Assembly: GCA_963745675.1 (NCBI GenBank)
Contig: CAVUYM010000023.1
Location: 1-64,000 of the forward strand
Reading direction: 5' to 3'
Length of the DNA stretch: 64,000 nucleotides
Source of the DNA: JAUIIK01 sp963745675
GTDB lineage: Bacteria; Chloroflexota; Chloroflexia; Thermomicrobiales; CFX8
In this document: positions 1-10,816 of the stretch, piece by piece
Layout: the number at the start of each line of letters is the position of its first letter
How positions within the stretch are numbered: position 1 is the stretch's first letter
Translations under genes and position numbers: made by a program
Notes under the pieces: model-generated
Database searches by the model: none
The model's input: only the letters and a program-made list of their open reading frames with translations
What the model was told of the DNA's origin: nothing

Positions 1-593
1 CGTCAGTTCGCGGCGCAATCCACAGGGTCAGCAGCTGACAACCTGGGGCGGCTTCGGAACCGGCAATGGGCAGTTTGACAATCCACTTGGGATTGCTGTG
101 GACGCCAATGACAACGTCTACGTTGCAGACGAGTTCAATCATCGCGTCCAGAAATTCACCTCGAGCGGCGCATTTGTGAGCGCCTGGGGAACGATGGGCA
201 ACGGCAACGGAGAGTTTGACCGTCCTGGCGGAATCGTGGTCTGGGGTAACTCGGTCTACGTGACGGACCAGAACAACCATCGCGTCCAGGAGTTTGATCT
301 GAATGGCATCTACGTCAGTCAGTGGGGCAGCTTCGGGACAGTAGGCGGTCAGTTCGACACCCCCGCCTTCATCGCGGTTGATAGTGCGGGCTACATCTAT
401 GTGACGGACTCCGGGAACAACCGCGTCCAGAAGTTCACCCCGGCCGGTGTCTACTATGCCCAATTCGGGGCGGTCGGCACCGGAAATGGACAATTCATGA
501 ACCCGCTTGGGATAGACGTCGACGCGAACGGAGAACGTATACGTCGTCGATGAGAACAACTACAGGGTGCAGGTGTTCAGTCCATCGCCGTAG
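1..593 (+). CDS. NHL-repeat surface protein, copy A (3' fragment)
   Basis: This is the C-terminal end of the first of four tandem NHL-propeller proteins; the rest lies outside the window. About four NHL blades are visible, with cores such as NVYVAD, SVYVTD and YIYVTD, each followed by NxRVQxF and a WG turn. The frame is open from base 2 to about 525. There an extra base (AACGGAGAACG here against AACGGGAACG in the other copies) shifts the frame and gives an early stop at 553. In the corrected frame the protein ends like its paralogues (...NYRVQVFSPSP) at the TAG at 591-593. NHL propellers usually serve as extracellular binding or protein-interaction surfaces; no enzymatic residue is visible here. 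The family call is firm, the function unknown. Confidence 0.85.
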
Positions 594-615
594 AAGGTAA
601 TTGACAGGTCAGATT

Positions 616-647
616 GTGAGGAGCGCTCGAATTCGAGCGCTCCTCAC
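616..647. promoter_or_regulatory. Palindrome with -10-like hexamer upstream of NHL copy B
   Basis: This is a perfect 32-bp palindrome with arms GTGAGGAGCGCTCGAA and its exact complement. Two bases later comes TATATT (650-655), about 68 bases before the start of copy B. The same arrangement precedes copies C and D. No U-tract follows, so it is not a textbook intrinsic terminator. If TATATT is a -10 box, the -35 region falls inside the palindrome, which would make it an operator. A terminator for copy A is the alternative. Confidence 0.55.
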
Positions 648-723
648 GCTATATTGGCCGGAAAGCTGGCTGCGGAGCTGAGCTTCTCGAGCAGGTCAGA
701 GGCAATTGCATATGGGGGACGAT

Positions 724-3414
724 ATGCTGCGATCCAGAAATCTCGTTGTACTCGGGGCCGTCGGCTCTCTTGTATTGCTTATCGCCGTCTATCTGAGTGT
801 AGCCGCCGTCGCTCCGGGCAACGCGGCATTCCAGGCACGCTGGGAACGCACCGACGAACCCGTCAAGAGCGGCCAAGTTTCTCGCACCTGGATCTGGGGA
901 CCGGAAGCCAACACCAACATCCTCACCGAAGCCTATTCCGATGCTCCCGGCGGCACCCGCCAGGTGCAGTACTATGACAAGTCACGGATGGAGATCAACA
1001 ATCCTGGCGGCAACGTGGACGATCTCTTCTACGTCACCAACGGCCTGCTCGTCGTCGAGTTGATGACCGGCCAGCGGCAAGTGGGCGATGACAGCTTCGA
1101 GCAATACAGCCCGGCCAACGTCAACGTGGCCGGTGACGCCGACGATCCGACCGGTCCAACCTACGCGACGATGGCGACGTTACGCTATCTGCCAGCTGGA
1201 GCCGATGGTGCGACGCTCACCCAGCGGGTGAACCGAGCTGGCGTGGTGACGAACGATCCGAGTCTGGCAGCGCCAGGCTGTCGCGAACGCACAACGTCTG
1301 ACGGTGCCGGGGATCGATCACCAGATTGCGGCGCCCTTCTGGGACTTCATGAATTCAAGCGGGACGGTGCTGGTTGGCGGGCAGTATGTCAGCCAGGCGT
1401 TGTTCACGAATCCCTACTACGCGACGGGCTATCCGATCACAGATGCGTACTGGGCGAATGTGAAGGTCGGTGGGACTTACAAAGATGTGTTGATGCAGTG
1501 TTTCGAGCGGCGTTGTCTGACCTACACGCCGGGGAACAGTGCAGGCTTTGCGACCGAGGCGGGCAATGTCGGCCAGCACTACTACGCCTGGCGCTACGAG
1601 CAGAGCAGTGCGACACCGACGGCGACCGAGCCGGGTGGATCAGCCACTGCGACAGGCACGGCGTCGGCAACCGGTACGGCCTCTGCAACGTCGACGACGA
1701 TGCCAGCGACGACCTACAACTACGCTTCCAAGTTTGGCCTGCAGAGCGATCCCGGGCGTGCCCTGATAGTAGCGGGCGGCGTCGCCTTTGATTCAACTGG
1801 CAACATGTACGTCGCTGATTTGGGCAATAATCGCGTGCAGAAGTACGACGCACAAGGTAAGTATCTGACCCAGTGGGGAAGCGGAGGCACGGGCAACGGA
1901 CAGTTCAGTGTCCCTTATGACCTTGCAGTTGACTCCGCAAATAATGTCTATGTGACCGACTCCGGTAACAATCGAGTGCAGAAATTCGACCAGAACGGTG
2001 GGTATCTGACGCAATGGGGGACACCCGGCGCCGGCAACAGTCAGTTCAACTTCCCAATCGGCATTGCAATCGATTCTGCCAACAATGTCTATGTTGCTGA
2101 CTTAAACAACAACAGGGTGCAGAAGTTCAACAGCACGGGAGTCTATCTGACGCAGTGGGGTACCGCTGGCGTTGGCGATAGTCAGTTCAACTTCCCAGTC
2201 GGCATTGCGATTTCGGTCGATAATACGGTTTACGTTACGGACTCAAGCAACCACCGTGTGCAGGTCTTCAACCAGAATGGTGCCTATCAGCGCAAGTGGG
2301 GTGTTATGGGCACTGGTAATGGCCAGTACAATGCGCCAGTTGGTATTGATCTGAATTCGGACGGATCTCGAGTGTACGTTGCCGATTCCGGCAACAACCG
2401 CGTTCAAGTCACGGACAACCAGGGCGCGTTCCAGGCAAGCTGGGGAATCACCGGAACGGGCGCTGGCGAATTCACCGTTCCTCTTTTCGTTGAAGTGCAC
2501 GACAGTAACCTCTATGTCACAGAAGCCGGTGTCTTCCGTGTGCAGATCTTCTCGATAACGGACGGCAGTTATCAGGGCCAGATCACCGGCGACAGTCGCG
2601 GACGTTTCAACGACGCCGTTGGCCTGACGCTCGATGCGGCCGGCAATGTCATCGTTGTCGATGCAGCTCTCAATCAGGTCAAAAGATTCACCTCTTCCGG
2701 GGGGTACATCGATGAGTGGGGCGAACTGGGCTCAGAAGTCACACCTAACCTGCCGCTCAGTGTGCCGCGCGACGTCGCGGTCGACAGTCTGGGCAATATC
2801 TACGTGACGGACACGAACAACGATCGCGTCGTCAAGTACAACCCGCAGGGACAGCAGGTGACGACCTGGGGTGGTCTCGGAACGGCAACGGGCAGTTCAA
2901 TGATCCGCTCGGGATTGCTGTCGATGCGAGCGACAACGTCTATATTGCCGACGAGTTCAATGATCGCGTCCAGAAATTCAGCTCATCCGGCAACTTCATC
3001 ACGGCCTGGGGGACGACGGGTAGTGGCAACAAACAGTTCAATGGGCCGGGCGGTATCGCGGTCTGGGGCAACTCGGTTTATGTGACGGACCAGAACAACC
3101 ACCGCATCCAGGAGTTTGATCTGGATGGCAACTACGTTACTCAATGGGGTAGCTTCGGGATGGGTGACGGGCAATTCAACATCCCTGCCTTCATTGCGGT
3201 CGACTCCGCGGGCTATATCTACGTGACGGATTCGGGGAACGACCGGGTGCAGAAATTCACCCCGGCAGGCGCATACTATGCCCAGTTCGGGATGACGGGC
3301 ACTGGTGACGGGCAGTTCATGAATCCACTCGGGATAGACATCGACGCGAACGGGAACGTCTACGTCGTTGACGAGAACAACTACAGGGTGCAGGTGTTCA
3401 GTCCGGCTTCGTAG
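724..3414 (+). CDS. NHL-repeat surface protein, copy B (two frameshifts)
   Basis: Reconstructed protein of about 896 residues. It has an N-terminal signal anchor (hydrophobic VVLGAVGSLVLLIAVYLSVA), a conserved ~260-residue domain ending in GYPITDAYW...QCFERRCLTYTP and QHYYAWRYEQ, a Thr/Ala-rich linker (TATGTASATGTAS) and 12 NHL repeats, enough for two six-bladed propellers. ATG 724 is preferred because GGGGG lies 5 bases upstream; ATG 712 is the alternative. One extra base near 1270 (GCAGCGCCAGG against GCAGCCCAGG in copy C) and one missing base near 2884 break the frame. It is probably held at the outer face of the membrane. Blades 7-12 are almost identical to copy C while blades 1-6 differ. 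Ligand unknown. Confidence 0.85.
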
Positions 3415-3436
3415 AAGCTAATTGACAGGTCGGACC

Positions 3437-3469
3437 GTGAGGAGCGTTCGGAAATCGAACGCTCCTCAC
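3437..3469. promoter_or_regulatory. Palindrome with -10-like hexamer upstream of NHL copy C
   Basis: A 14-bp perfect stem (GTGAGGAGCGTTCG with its complement) encloses a 5-base loop, and TATATT (3472-3477) follows after two bases. Compared with the copy at 616-647, the stem differs by C to T on one arm and the matching G to A on the other, a compensatory change that supports selection on pairing or on dyad symmetry. TTGACA occurs just upstream (3422-3427), but its spacing to TATATT is far too long for one promoter. Confidence 0.55.
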
Positions 3470-3550
3470 GCTATATTGATAGGGAATCGGATTGCCGGAG
3501 CAGCTTCATCGAGATAGGTCGGAGGACAAATGTATACAAGAGGTGAGAAG

Positions 3551-6288
3551 TTGCGATCTAGAAATCTGATGGTTCTCGGGGGCGTCGGCTCCCTTGTGCT
3601 ACTTATCGCCGTCTATCTGAGTGTGGCGGCCGTCGCGCCAGGCAACGCGGCATTCCAGGCACGCTGGGAGCGCACCGATGAACCCGTCAAGAGCGATCAG
3701 TCTCGCGCACCTGGATCTGGGGACCGGAAGCCAACACCAACATCCTCACCGAAGCCTATGCCGAGTCTCCCGGTGGCACCCGTCAGGTGCAGTACTACGA
3801 CAAATCCCGCATGGAGATCAACAATCCTGGCGGCAACGTGGACGATCTCTTCTACGTCACCAACGGCCTGCTCGTCGTTGAGTTGATGACCGGCCAGCGG
3901 CAGGTGGGCGATAACAGCTTCGAGCAATACAGCCCGGCCAACGTCAACGTGGCCGGTGACGCCGACGACCCGACCGGTCCAACCTACGCGACGATGGCGA
4001 CGTTACGCAATCTGCCAGCTGGAGCCGATGGTGCGACGCTCACCCAGCGGGTGAACCGAGCTGGCGTGGTGACGAACGATCCGAGTCTGGCAGCCCAGGC
4101 TGTCGCGAACGCACAACGTCTGACGGTGCCGGGGATCGATCACCAGATTGCAGCACCCTTCTGGGATTTCATGAATTCAAGCGGGACGGTGCTGGTTGGT
4201 GGGAACTACGTCAGCCAGGCGTTGTTCACCAATCCCTACTACGCGACGGGCTATCCGATCACAGATGCCTACTGGGCGAATGTGAAGGTCGGTGGGACCT
4301 ACAAAGATGTGTTGATGCAGTGTTTCGAGCGACGTTGTCTGACCTACACGCCGGGGAACAGTGCAGGGTTTGCGACCGAGGCGGGCAATGTCGGCCAGCA
4401 CTACTATGCCTGGCGCTACGAGCAGAGCAGTGCGACAGCGACGGCGACTGAACCAGGTTCGTCGAGCACGGCGACTGGTACGGCGTCGGCAACTGGGACA
4501 GCTTCCGTAACCGGCACGGCGTCGGCGACTGAAACAGCTCCGGCGACATCGACGGCGACCACGGTGCCGGCCACGAACTACGTATATGACTCCAAGTTTG
4601 GCCTGCAGACCGATCCAGACCGCACATTGAACGTGCCGGGCGGATCTGCATTTGATGCGGCTGGCAACCTGTACATCGCTGATTGGATCGAGGATCGCAT
4701 TCAGAAGTACGATCCGCAGGGCAAATATCTAACGCAATGGGGCACCTTCGGAACCGGGAACGGTAAGTTTGACTTCGGTACGACCGCGGGCGTTGCGGTT
4801 GACTCTTCCGACAATGTCTACGTCACAGATGGCAACAACAATCGCGTGCAGAAGCTCGACCAGAACGGCCAGTACCTGACACAGTGGGGTAGTTACGGAA
4901 CTGGCGAGGGACAGTTCGATAAACCTACGGGAATCGCGATCGATTCAGCCGGTAACGTGTACGTCACGGACGCAAACAACAACAGGGTGCAGAAGTTCAC
5001 GAGCGAGGGTGTCTATCTGACTCAATGGGGTACGTTAGGAACGGGTGACGGGCAGCTCGATTATCCGTTTGGGATTGTAATCGGCTCGGACAATACGATC
5101 TACGTTACGGAGACGGGCAACAAGCGCATACAAGTCTTCGATCAGAATGGCACATACCTTCGAAAATGGGGGAACTTCGGAACCGGAAACGGCGAGTACA
5201 ACGACCCGTGGGGTATCGCCCTCAGCCCAGATGGAACGCTGCTCTATATCGCGGACTATTACAACAATAGGGTACAGGTGACCGATACTCAGGGCACCTA
5301 TCAGAGAACGCTGGGATCACTGGGCGCTGGAGCCGGTGAAGTCGATCATCCAAGCTTTGTGGTGCTGAAGTCCAATGATGTGGTCTACGTTTCCGACGAG
5401 TACAATTCAAGAATCCAAATGATGTCAACCGCCGACGGCAGCTACCTGGGCCAGATCAATGGTGATAGCCGGGGCCGGTTCAACGACGCCGCTGGTCTGA
5501 CGCTCGATGCGTCCGGCAATGTCATCGTGGTCGATGCCGTTCTCAATCAGGTCAAAAGATTCACCTCTTCCGGGGGGTACATCGATGAGTGGGGCGAACT
5601 GGGCTCAGAAGTCACGCCTTACCTGCCACTCAGCGTGCCGCGTGACGTCGCGGTCGACAGTCTGGGCAATATCTACGTGACGGACACGAACAACGATCGC
5701 GTCGTCAAGTACAACGCGCAGGGACAGCAGGTGAGGACCTGGGGTGGATTTGGAACCGGTGATGGGCAGTTCAATGACCCACTCGGTATCGCCGTCGATG
5801 CGAGTGACAACGTCTATGTTGCTGACGAACTCAATGATCGCGTGCAGAAGTTCAGCTCATCCGGCAACTTCATCACGGCCTGGGGCACGACCGGCAATGG
5901 CAACGGGCAGTTCAACGGGCCGGGCGGTGTTGCGGTCTGGGGCAACTCGGTCTATGTGACGGACCAGAACAATCACCGAGTCCAGGAGTTTGACCTGGAT
6001 GGCAGCTACGTCAGTCAGTGGGGCAGCGTCGGGACCGGAGACGGTCAGTTCAACGTCCCGGCGTTCATTGCGGTCGACTCCGCAGGCTACATCTATGTGA
6101 CGGACTCGGGGAACAACCGGGTCCAGAAGTTCACTCCGGCAGGCGCCTACTATGCTCAGTTCGGGATGGCCGGCACCGGTGACGGGCAGTTCATGAACCC
6201 GCTTGGGATTGGCATCGACGCGAATGGGAACGTCTACGTCGCTGACGAGAACAACTTCAGGGTGCAGGTGTTCCGTCCGGCTTCGTAA
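3551..6288 (+). CDS. NHL-repeat surface protein, copy C (one frameshift)
   Basis: The most complete member, about 912 residues with one base restored near 3700, where copies B and D have one more base before the conserved RTWIWGPEAN motif. Order: signal anchor, conserved domain (MEINNPGGN, NGLLVVELMTGQRQVGD, GYPITDAYW, QCFERR), Thr/Ala-rich linker, and 12 NHL repeats. TTG 3551 is chosen because its context AAGAGGTGAxAAG-TTG is shared with copy D, which lacks the ATG seen here at 3530. Blades 4-5 resemble copy D and blades 7-12 resemble copy B, including a 75-bp identical block (5541-5615 here, 2668-2742 in B). This suggests gene conversion. Probable surface adhesin or binding protein. Confidence 0.87.
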
Positions 6289-6310
6289 GAGTGAGATAGC
6301 AAGCCGAGCA

Positions 6311-6342
6311 GTGAGGAGCGTTCGATTCCGAACGCTCCTCAC
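6311..6342. promoter_or_regulatory. Palindrome with -10-like hexamer upstream of NHL copy D
   Basis: Third copy of the array palindrome: a 14-bp stem (GTGAGGAGCGTTCG with its complement) around a 4-base loop, then TATAGT (6345-6350) after two bases, about 71 bases before the TTG start of copy D. The gap before the palindrome differs from the other two copies and lacks TTGACA, so the conserved unit is the palindrome plus the hexamer. No palindrome follows copy D, which links the element to gene 5' ends. Confidence 0.55.
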
Positions 6343-6421
6343 GTTATAGTAGCCGGATGTCGAATAGTCGCAGCGGTCTTCGCTGGGATGGTCGCGACAA
6401 TCGTATACAAGAGGTGAAAAG

Positions 6422-9123
6422 TTGCGATCTAGAAATCTGATGGTTCTCGGGGGCGTCGGTTCCCTTGTGCTACTCATCGCCGTCTATCTGAGCGTGGCCG
6501 CCGTCGCGCCGGGTAACGCGGCCTTCCAGGCCCGTTGGGAACGTACCGATGATCCCGTCCTCAACAGCATCATCGCGCGAACCTGGATCTGGGGACCGGA
6601 AGCGAACACCACTGTCCTGACCGAAGCCTATGCCGAGTCTCCAGGTGGCACCCGGCAGGTGCAGTACTACGACAAGTCCCGCATGGAGATCAACAACCCC
6701 ACTGGCAATCCGGACGATCTCTTCTACGTCACCAACGGCCTGCTCGTCGTTGAGTTGATGACCGGCCAGCGGCAGGTGGGCGACAACAGCTTCGAGCAAT
6801 ACAGTCCGGCCAACGTCAACGTGGCTGGCGACGCCGATGATCCGACCGGTCCGACCTACGCCACGATGGCGACGTTGCGCAACTTGCCAGCGGGAGCAAA
6901 TGGGGCAACGCTCACCCAGCGGGTGAACCGAGCTGGAGTCGTCACGAACGATCCGTCGTTGGCAGCCCAGGCTGTCGCGAACGCCCAGCGTCTGACGGTG
7001 CCAGGCATCGACCACCAGATCGCAGCACCCTTCTGGGACTTCATGAATTCGAGCGGGACGGTTTTGGTAGACGGTCAGTATGTCAGCCAGGCATTGTTCA
7101 CGAACGCCTACTATGCGACAGGTTTCCCGATTACGGAAGCGTACTGGGCGAATGTGAAGGTCGGTGGGACCTACAAAGATGTGTTGATGCAGTGTTTCGA
7201 GCGACGTTGTCTGACCTACACGCCGGGGAACAGCCCTGGGTTTGCGACCGAAGCAGGCAATGTCGGCCAGCACTACTACGCCTGGCGCTACGAGCAGAGC
7301 GGTGCGACAGCAACAGCCACAGAGCCGGGCGCATCAGCCACCGCGACCGGAACGGCCTCCGCATCGCCTACAGCGACCAGCCCTGCGACATCAACGGCAA
7401 CGACGGTGCCAGCGACGAACTACACCTACGCTTCCAAGTTCGGTCTGCGGATCGATCGGGATCGCAACATGCAGACGCCGTTTGGATCCGCCTTTGACGC
7501 GGCTGGAAACCTGTACGTCGTTGATTGGGGCGCGGATCGCGTGCAGAAGTACGATTCGCAGGGCAAGTATCTAACTCAGTGGGGGACAACCGGCACTGGA
7601 AACGGTGAATTTGACACGCCTGCAAACGTCGCGATCGATGCCGCAGGTAACCTCTACGTCACCGACTCAGAGAACGATCGAGTGCAGAAGTTCGATCAGA
7701 ACGGCCAGTACTTGATGCAATGGGGTAGCTCTGGTGTTGATGATGGGCAATTCGATGCGCCGATTGGAATCGCGATCGACTCAGCCGGCAACGTCTATGT
7801 CACGGATTCAAACAACGATCGAATCCAGAAATTCAATAGCATGGGTGTCTTTCTTACTGAATGGGGCACTTCTGGAACGGGTGACGGAGACCTTGATGAT
7901 CCCGTTAGCATCACCATCGGCTCAGACAATACGGTCTACGTTGCCGAGTTGAGCAACGACCGCATACAGGTCTTCGATCAGAATGGCACATACCTTCGCA
8001 AGTGGGGGAACTTCGGAACCGGGAATCGGCGAGTATGACGACCCCTGGGGTATCGCGCTCAGTCCAGATGGAACGCTGCTCTACATCGCGGACTATAACA
8101 ACAATCGGATACAGGTGACTGATCTCATGGGCGTCTACCAGAGAACGCTGGGATCAGAGGGCGATGGAGCTGGTGAGTTAGATACTCCCCAGTTTTGTCG
8201 CGCTGAAGTCCAATGACGTGGTCTACGTTACCGACGAGGACAACGACAGAATTCAGGTGATGTCAACTACCAACGGTAGCTACCTGGGACAGATCAAGGG
8301 CGACAGCCGTGGGCGCTTCTACGATCCAGACGGCTTGACGCTCGACGCAGCCGGCAACGTGATTGTGGTCGACAACGATCTCCATCAGGTGAAGCTGTTC
8401 ACCTCGTCCGGAGACTTTATTACCGAGTGGGGCGATCCGGGCTCACAGGTCACACCCAATTTGCCACTTGAGGGGCCAAGTGCCCCAGCGGTCGACAGTC
8501 TAGGCAACATCTATGTAACAGACACGAACAACGATCGCGTCGTGAAGTACAACCCGCAGGGACAGCAGCTGACGACCTGGGGTGGTGTCGGGACAGATGC
8601 TGGGCAGTTTGACAACCCGCTCGGAATCGCGGTCGACGCCAATGACAACGTCTATGTTGCTGACGAGTTGAACAACCGCGTGCAGAAGTTCTCATCGTCG
8701 GGCGTCTTCATCGCGGCCTGGGGCATGGCCGGTAACGGCGACGGTCAGTTCATGCTTCCGGGTGGCATCGCTGTCACCGCAACGTCGGTGTACGTGACGG
8801 ATCAGAACAACCAACGGGTCCAGCAGTTTGACCTGGATGGCAACTACGTAGGTCAGTGGGGCAGCTTCGGCACTGGAGACGGGCAGTTCAACACCCCGGC
8901 CTTCATAGCAGTAGATAGTGCGGGCTACATCTATGTGACGGACTCCGGCAACAACCGCGTCCAGAAGTTCACCCCGGCAGGCGCATACTATGCTCAGTTC
9001 GGGACGGCCGGCACCGGTGACGGGCAGCTCATGAACCCGCTTGGGATTGACATCGACGCGAATGGGAACGTCTACGTCGCTGACGAGAACAACTTCAGGG
9101 TGCAGGTCTTCAGCCCGGCATAG
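6422..9123 (+). CDS. NHL-repeat surface protein, copy D (two frameshifts)
   Basis: Last array member, about 899 residues after correction. It has the same plan: signal anchor, conserved domain, Thr/Ala-rich linker and 12 NHL blades. TTG 6422 lies 6 bases after AGAGGTGA, a good ribosome site. Single extra bases near 8025 (GGGAATCGGCG against GGAAACGGCG in copy C) and near 8190 break the frame. It differs from B and C in blade 7 (NDLHQVKLF) and in the segment between blades 7 and 8, but keeps near-identity to C in blades 4-5. It ends right against the downstream acetyltransferase, so the two may be cotranscribed. Confidence 0.85.
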
Positions 9124-9156
9124 ATGACTGCGAGAGCCAGTGATCGAGGTGTGACA

Positions 9157-9642
9157 ATGAATGCAGAGGGCGGACGCACCGGCGACGAGGACGACAAGTC
9201 AATCACGATTGAGCTGCTCGTTGATAGGAGCCCGAGCGACGAGCTGGAAGGCTTCCTCGAAGGCGAGTGGGCTGCCTGGCATGCGGCACAAGGGCACGAT
9301 CCAACGGTTGACTGGTCCGGTTCGTCCATTGCAATCGTTGCCCGTGACGCAGATGGAACGATCGTGGGAGCGGCCAAGGGCGGGATGTCCGCCGGCATCG
9401 GCCACCTGCGCGAATTGATGACTGCGGCCCATCGTCGAGGCGAAGGGGTCGGTAGCGAACTCGTTCGCCAGTTTGAGGAGCGCTGCTGGTCCTTCGGATG
9501 TCATAAGCTCACCGTGCATACTGAACATGGTGGACCGGCGCATCGCTTCTATCAGGCCAGAGATTGGGACGAGGAAGCAATCTTTCGGCGCGACAGAAGT
9601 GGCAGAGACTTCGTACGACTGTGTAAATTCAATGAAGATTAA
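9157..9642 (+). CDS. GNAT-family N-acetyltransferase
   Basis: Predicted acetyl-CoA-dependent acetyltransferase of about 161 residues. The fold is recognisable from the beta4 segment (IAIVARDADGTIVGAAKGG), the acetyl-CoA loop region (HRRGEGVGSELVRQFEE, the R/Q-x-x-G-x-G/A pattern) and the C-terminal KLTVHTEHGGPAHRFYQARDW, where GNATs typically have NxxAxxFYxxxGF. ATG 9157 follows GAGGTG at good spacing; an in-frame ATG at 9124 directly follows the stop of copy D but has no such site. Substrate unknown. The frame is intact. Confidence 0.8.
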   Translation: MNAEGGRTGDEDDKSITIELLVDRSPSDELEGFLEGEWAAWHAAQGHDPTVDWSGSSIAIVARDADGTIVGAAKGGMSAGIGHLRELMTAAHRRGEGVGSELVRQFEERCWSFGCHKLTVHTEHGGPAHRFYQARDWDEEAIFRRDRSGRDFVRLCKFNED

Positions 9643-9668
9643 CGTCTTGTAGAGCAAGAGAGGCACTG

Positions 9669-9971
9669 ATGTCATTCCGAAGAATCCCAAAAGAGATCGA
9701 TCCCAGGCGACCGCCAAAACGCGTTGAACAGAGCTCCGATGGCGAAGACCGTCCCGAGCCGCGTTCGTACGGCCAGTATATTGAGATGACGCCCGAAGAG
9801 GTTGCCGAACTCGAACGGGCAACCGGCGAAGTTGCACGCGAAGGGTCTAGCCCTTCTAGCTCACAGCCCCAGGACGCTACGAGCCTGGCGGCGAAACGAC
9901 TTGTCCAGGCTCAGGAAGAATTTGAAGAGATGACCGACGAAGTCAGTCGCGAGGACGGAAGCTCCCGCTGA
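9669..9971 (+). CDS. Small charged hypothetical protein
   Basis: Open frame of 100 residues, highly charged and Glu/Arg-rich, with no membrane segment or motif I recognise. The first half is Pro/Arg-rich (IDPRRPPKRVE). The second contains a likely helical acidic stretch (MTPEEVAELERATGEVAREG, later AQEEFEEMTDEVSRED). The sequence before the ATG (AAGAGAGGCACTG) offers a plausible ribosome site, and the gene sits 26 bases after the acetyltransferase and 11 before the next gene. Compact same-strand spacing supports a real gene; the function cannot be stated. Confidence 0.55.
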   Translation: MSFRRIPKEIDPRRPPKRVEQSSDGEDRPEPRSYGQYIEMTPEEVAELERATGEVAREGSSPSSSQPQDATSLAAKRLVQAQEEFEEMTDEVSREDGSSR

Positions 9972-9982
9972 CAAATGTAGAC

Positions 9983-10732
9983 GTGCTGCAGTTCGTCGAT
10001 CACCGTCCCTATCCGCTCGAATCGGGGCCGTGGGTTATGGCGCAACGCTGGCATGACCTGCTCTTTGCCCACTGGCGTGTCGAGCCTGACGCACTGCAGG
10101 AACTGTTGCCGCCCGAGCTGGAGATCGAACGCTTCGACGGCTCAGCCTGGCTGGCGATTGTGCCCTTCGCAATGACGGACGTGCGTGCCCGTGGGTTGCC
10201 CGGGTTAAGCCGCGTCTCGAATTTCCTGGAACTCAATGTGCGGACGTATGTGCGCTACGGAGACGTAGACGGTGTCTATTTCTTCAGCCTCGAGGCGGCA
10301 AACCGGTCGGCGGTAGCTGCCGCACGGCGCTGGTTTCACCTGCCGTACTTCAACGCTCGAATGGAGCTACGCCAGCGTGCCGACTGGATCGATTACCAGT
10401 CGAAGCGAAACCACCGCGGCGCCGAACCAGCCCATATCGCCCTCTCATACCGGCCGGTTGGAACTGCCACGCCCGCAACACCGGGGTCGCTCGAAGAGTG
10501 GCTCGTCGAACGCTATCGGCTGCTTACTGAGCGCCCGGACGGCAAGATCATAGGCGGCGAAATACACCATCCGCCGTGGATGCTTCAGCATGCCGAAGTT
10601 GAGATCCATCTCAACACGATGACGGAGTGGCTGGGAATCGACCTCAAACCGACCCCGGACCATGTCCGCTTCGCACGCTTCCAGGATGTCTATCTCTGGC
10701 GGCCAAAAATGTATCGCGATCAGTCACGCTAA
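9983..10732 (+). CDS. DUF2071 (YqjF-like) family protein
   Basis: Intact protein of 249 residues matching the DUF2071 pattern: an N-terminal MAQRWHDLLFAHWRV followed by LQELLPPELEIERFDGSAWLAIVPFAM, a central NVRTYVRYGDVDGVYFFSLE, then a basic segment ahead of the C-terminal half. The family adopts an acetoacetate-decarboxylase-like fold, but no activity is established for this subgroup. GTG 9983 is the apparent start. It is followed by a terminator-like hairpin, so it probably closes the small transcription unit that began with the acetyltransferase. Confidence 0.8.
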   Translation: MLQFVDHRPYPLESGPWVMAQRWHDLLFAHWRVEPDALQELLPPELEIERFDGSAWLAIVPFAMTDVRARGLPGLSRVSNFLELNVRTYVRYGDVDGVYFFSLEAANRSAVAAARRWFHLPYFNARMELRQRADWIDYQSKRNHRGAEPAHIALSYRPVGTATPATPGSLEEWLVERYRLLTERPDGKIIGGEIHHPPWMLQHAEVEIHLNTMTEWLGIDLKPTPDHVRFARFQDVYLWRPKMYRDQSR

Positions 10733-10744
10733 TTACCTGCAGGG

Positions 10745-10783
10745 CCCAATGATCCGCGGCTTCCGGACCAATGGTTCATTGGG
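10745..10783 (+). terminator. Hairpin after the DUF2071 gene
   Basis: CCCAATGATCC (10745-10755) pairs with GGTTCATTGGG (10773-10783), an 11-bp stem with one mismatch, 13 bases after the DUF2071 stop. There is no strong T-run, so strength is uncertain, but the position between two transcription units suits a terminator. Confidence 0.45.
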
Positions 10784-10816
10784 TGCTAATCATACCTGGC
10801 CGTAGACTGATGACTG

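Noticed and set aside
601..655. TTGACA (601-606) with TATATT (650-655) as one sigma-70 promoter
   Set aside because: The spacing of 43 bases is far beyond 16-18, and the third array copy lacks TTGACA.
1700..3400. Regular ~140-base direct repeats, CRISPR-like at first glance
   Set aside because: They are codon-level repeats of NHL blades in a single long reading frame, with diverged copies and no spacer structure.
5857..7273. Long minus-strand open frames (206 and 267 codons) under the NHL genes
   Set aside because: They are antisense shadows of the repetitive plus-strand frames; composition, lack of start signals and homology all favour the plus strand.
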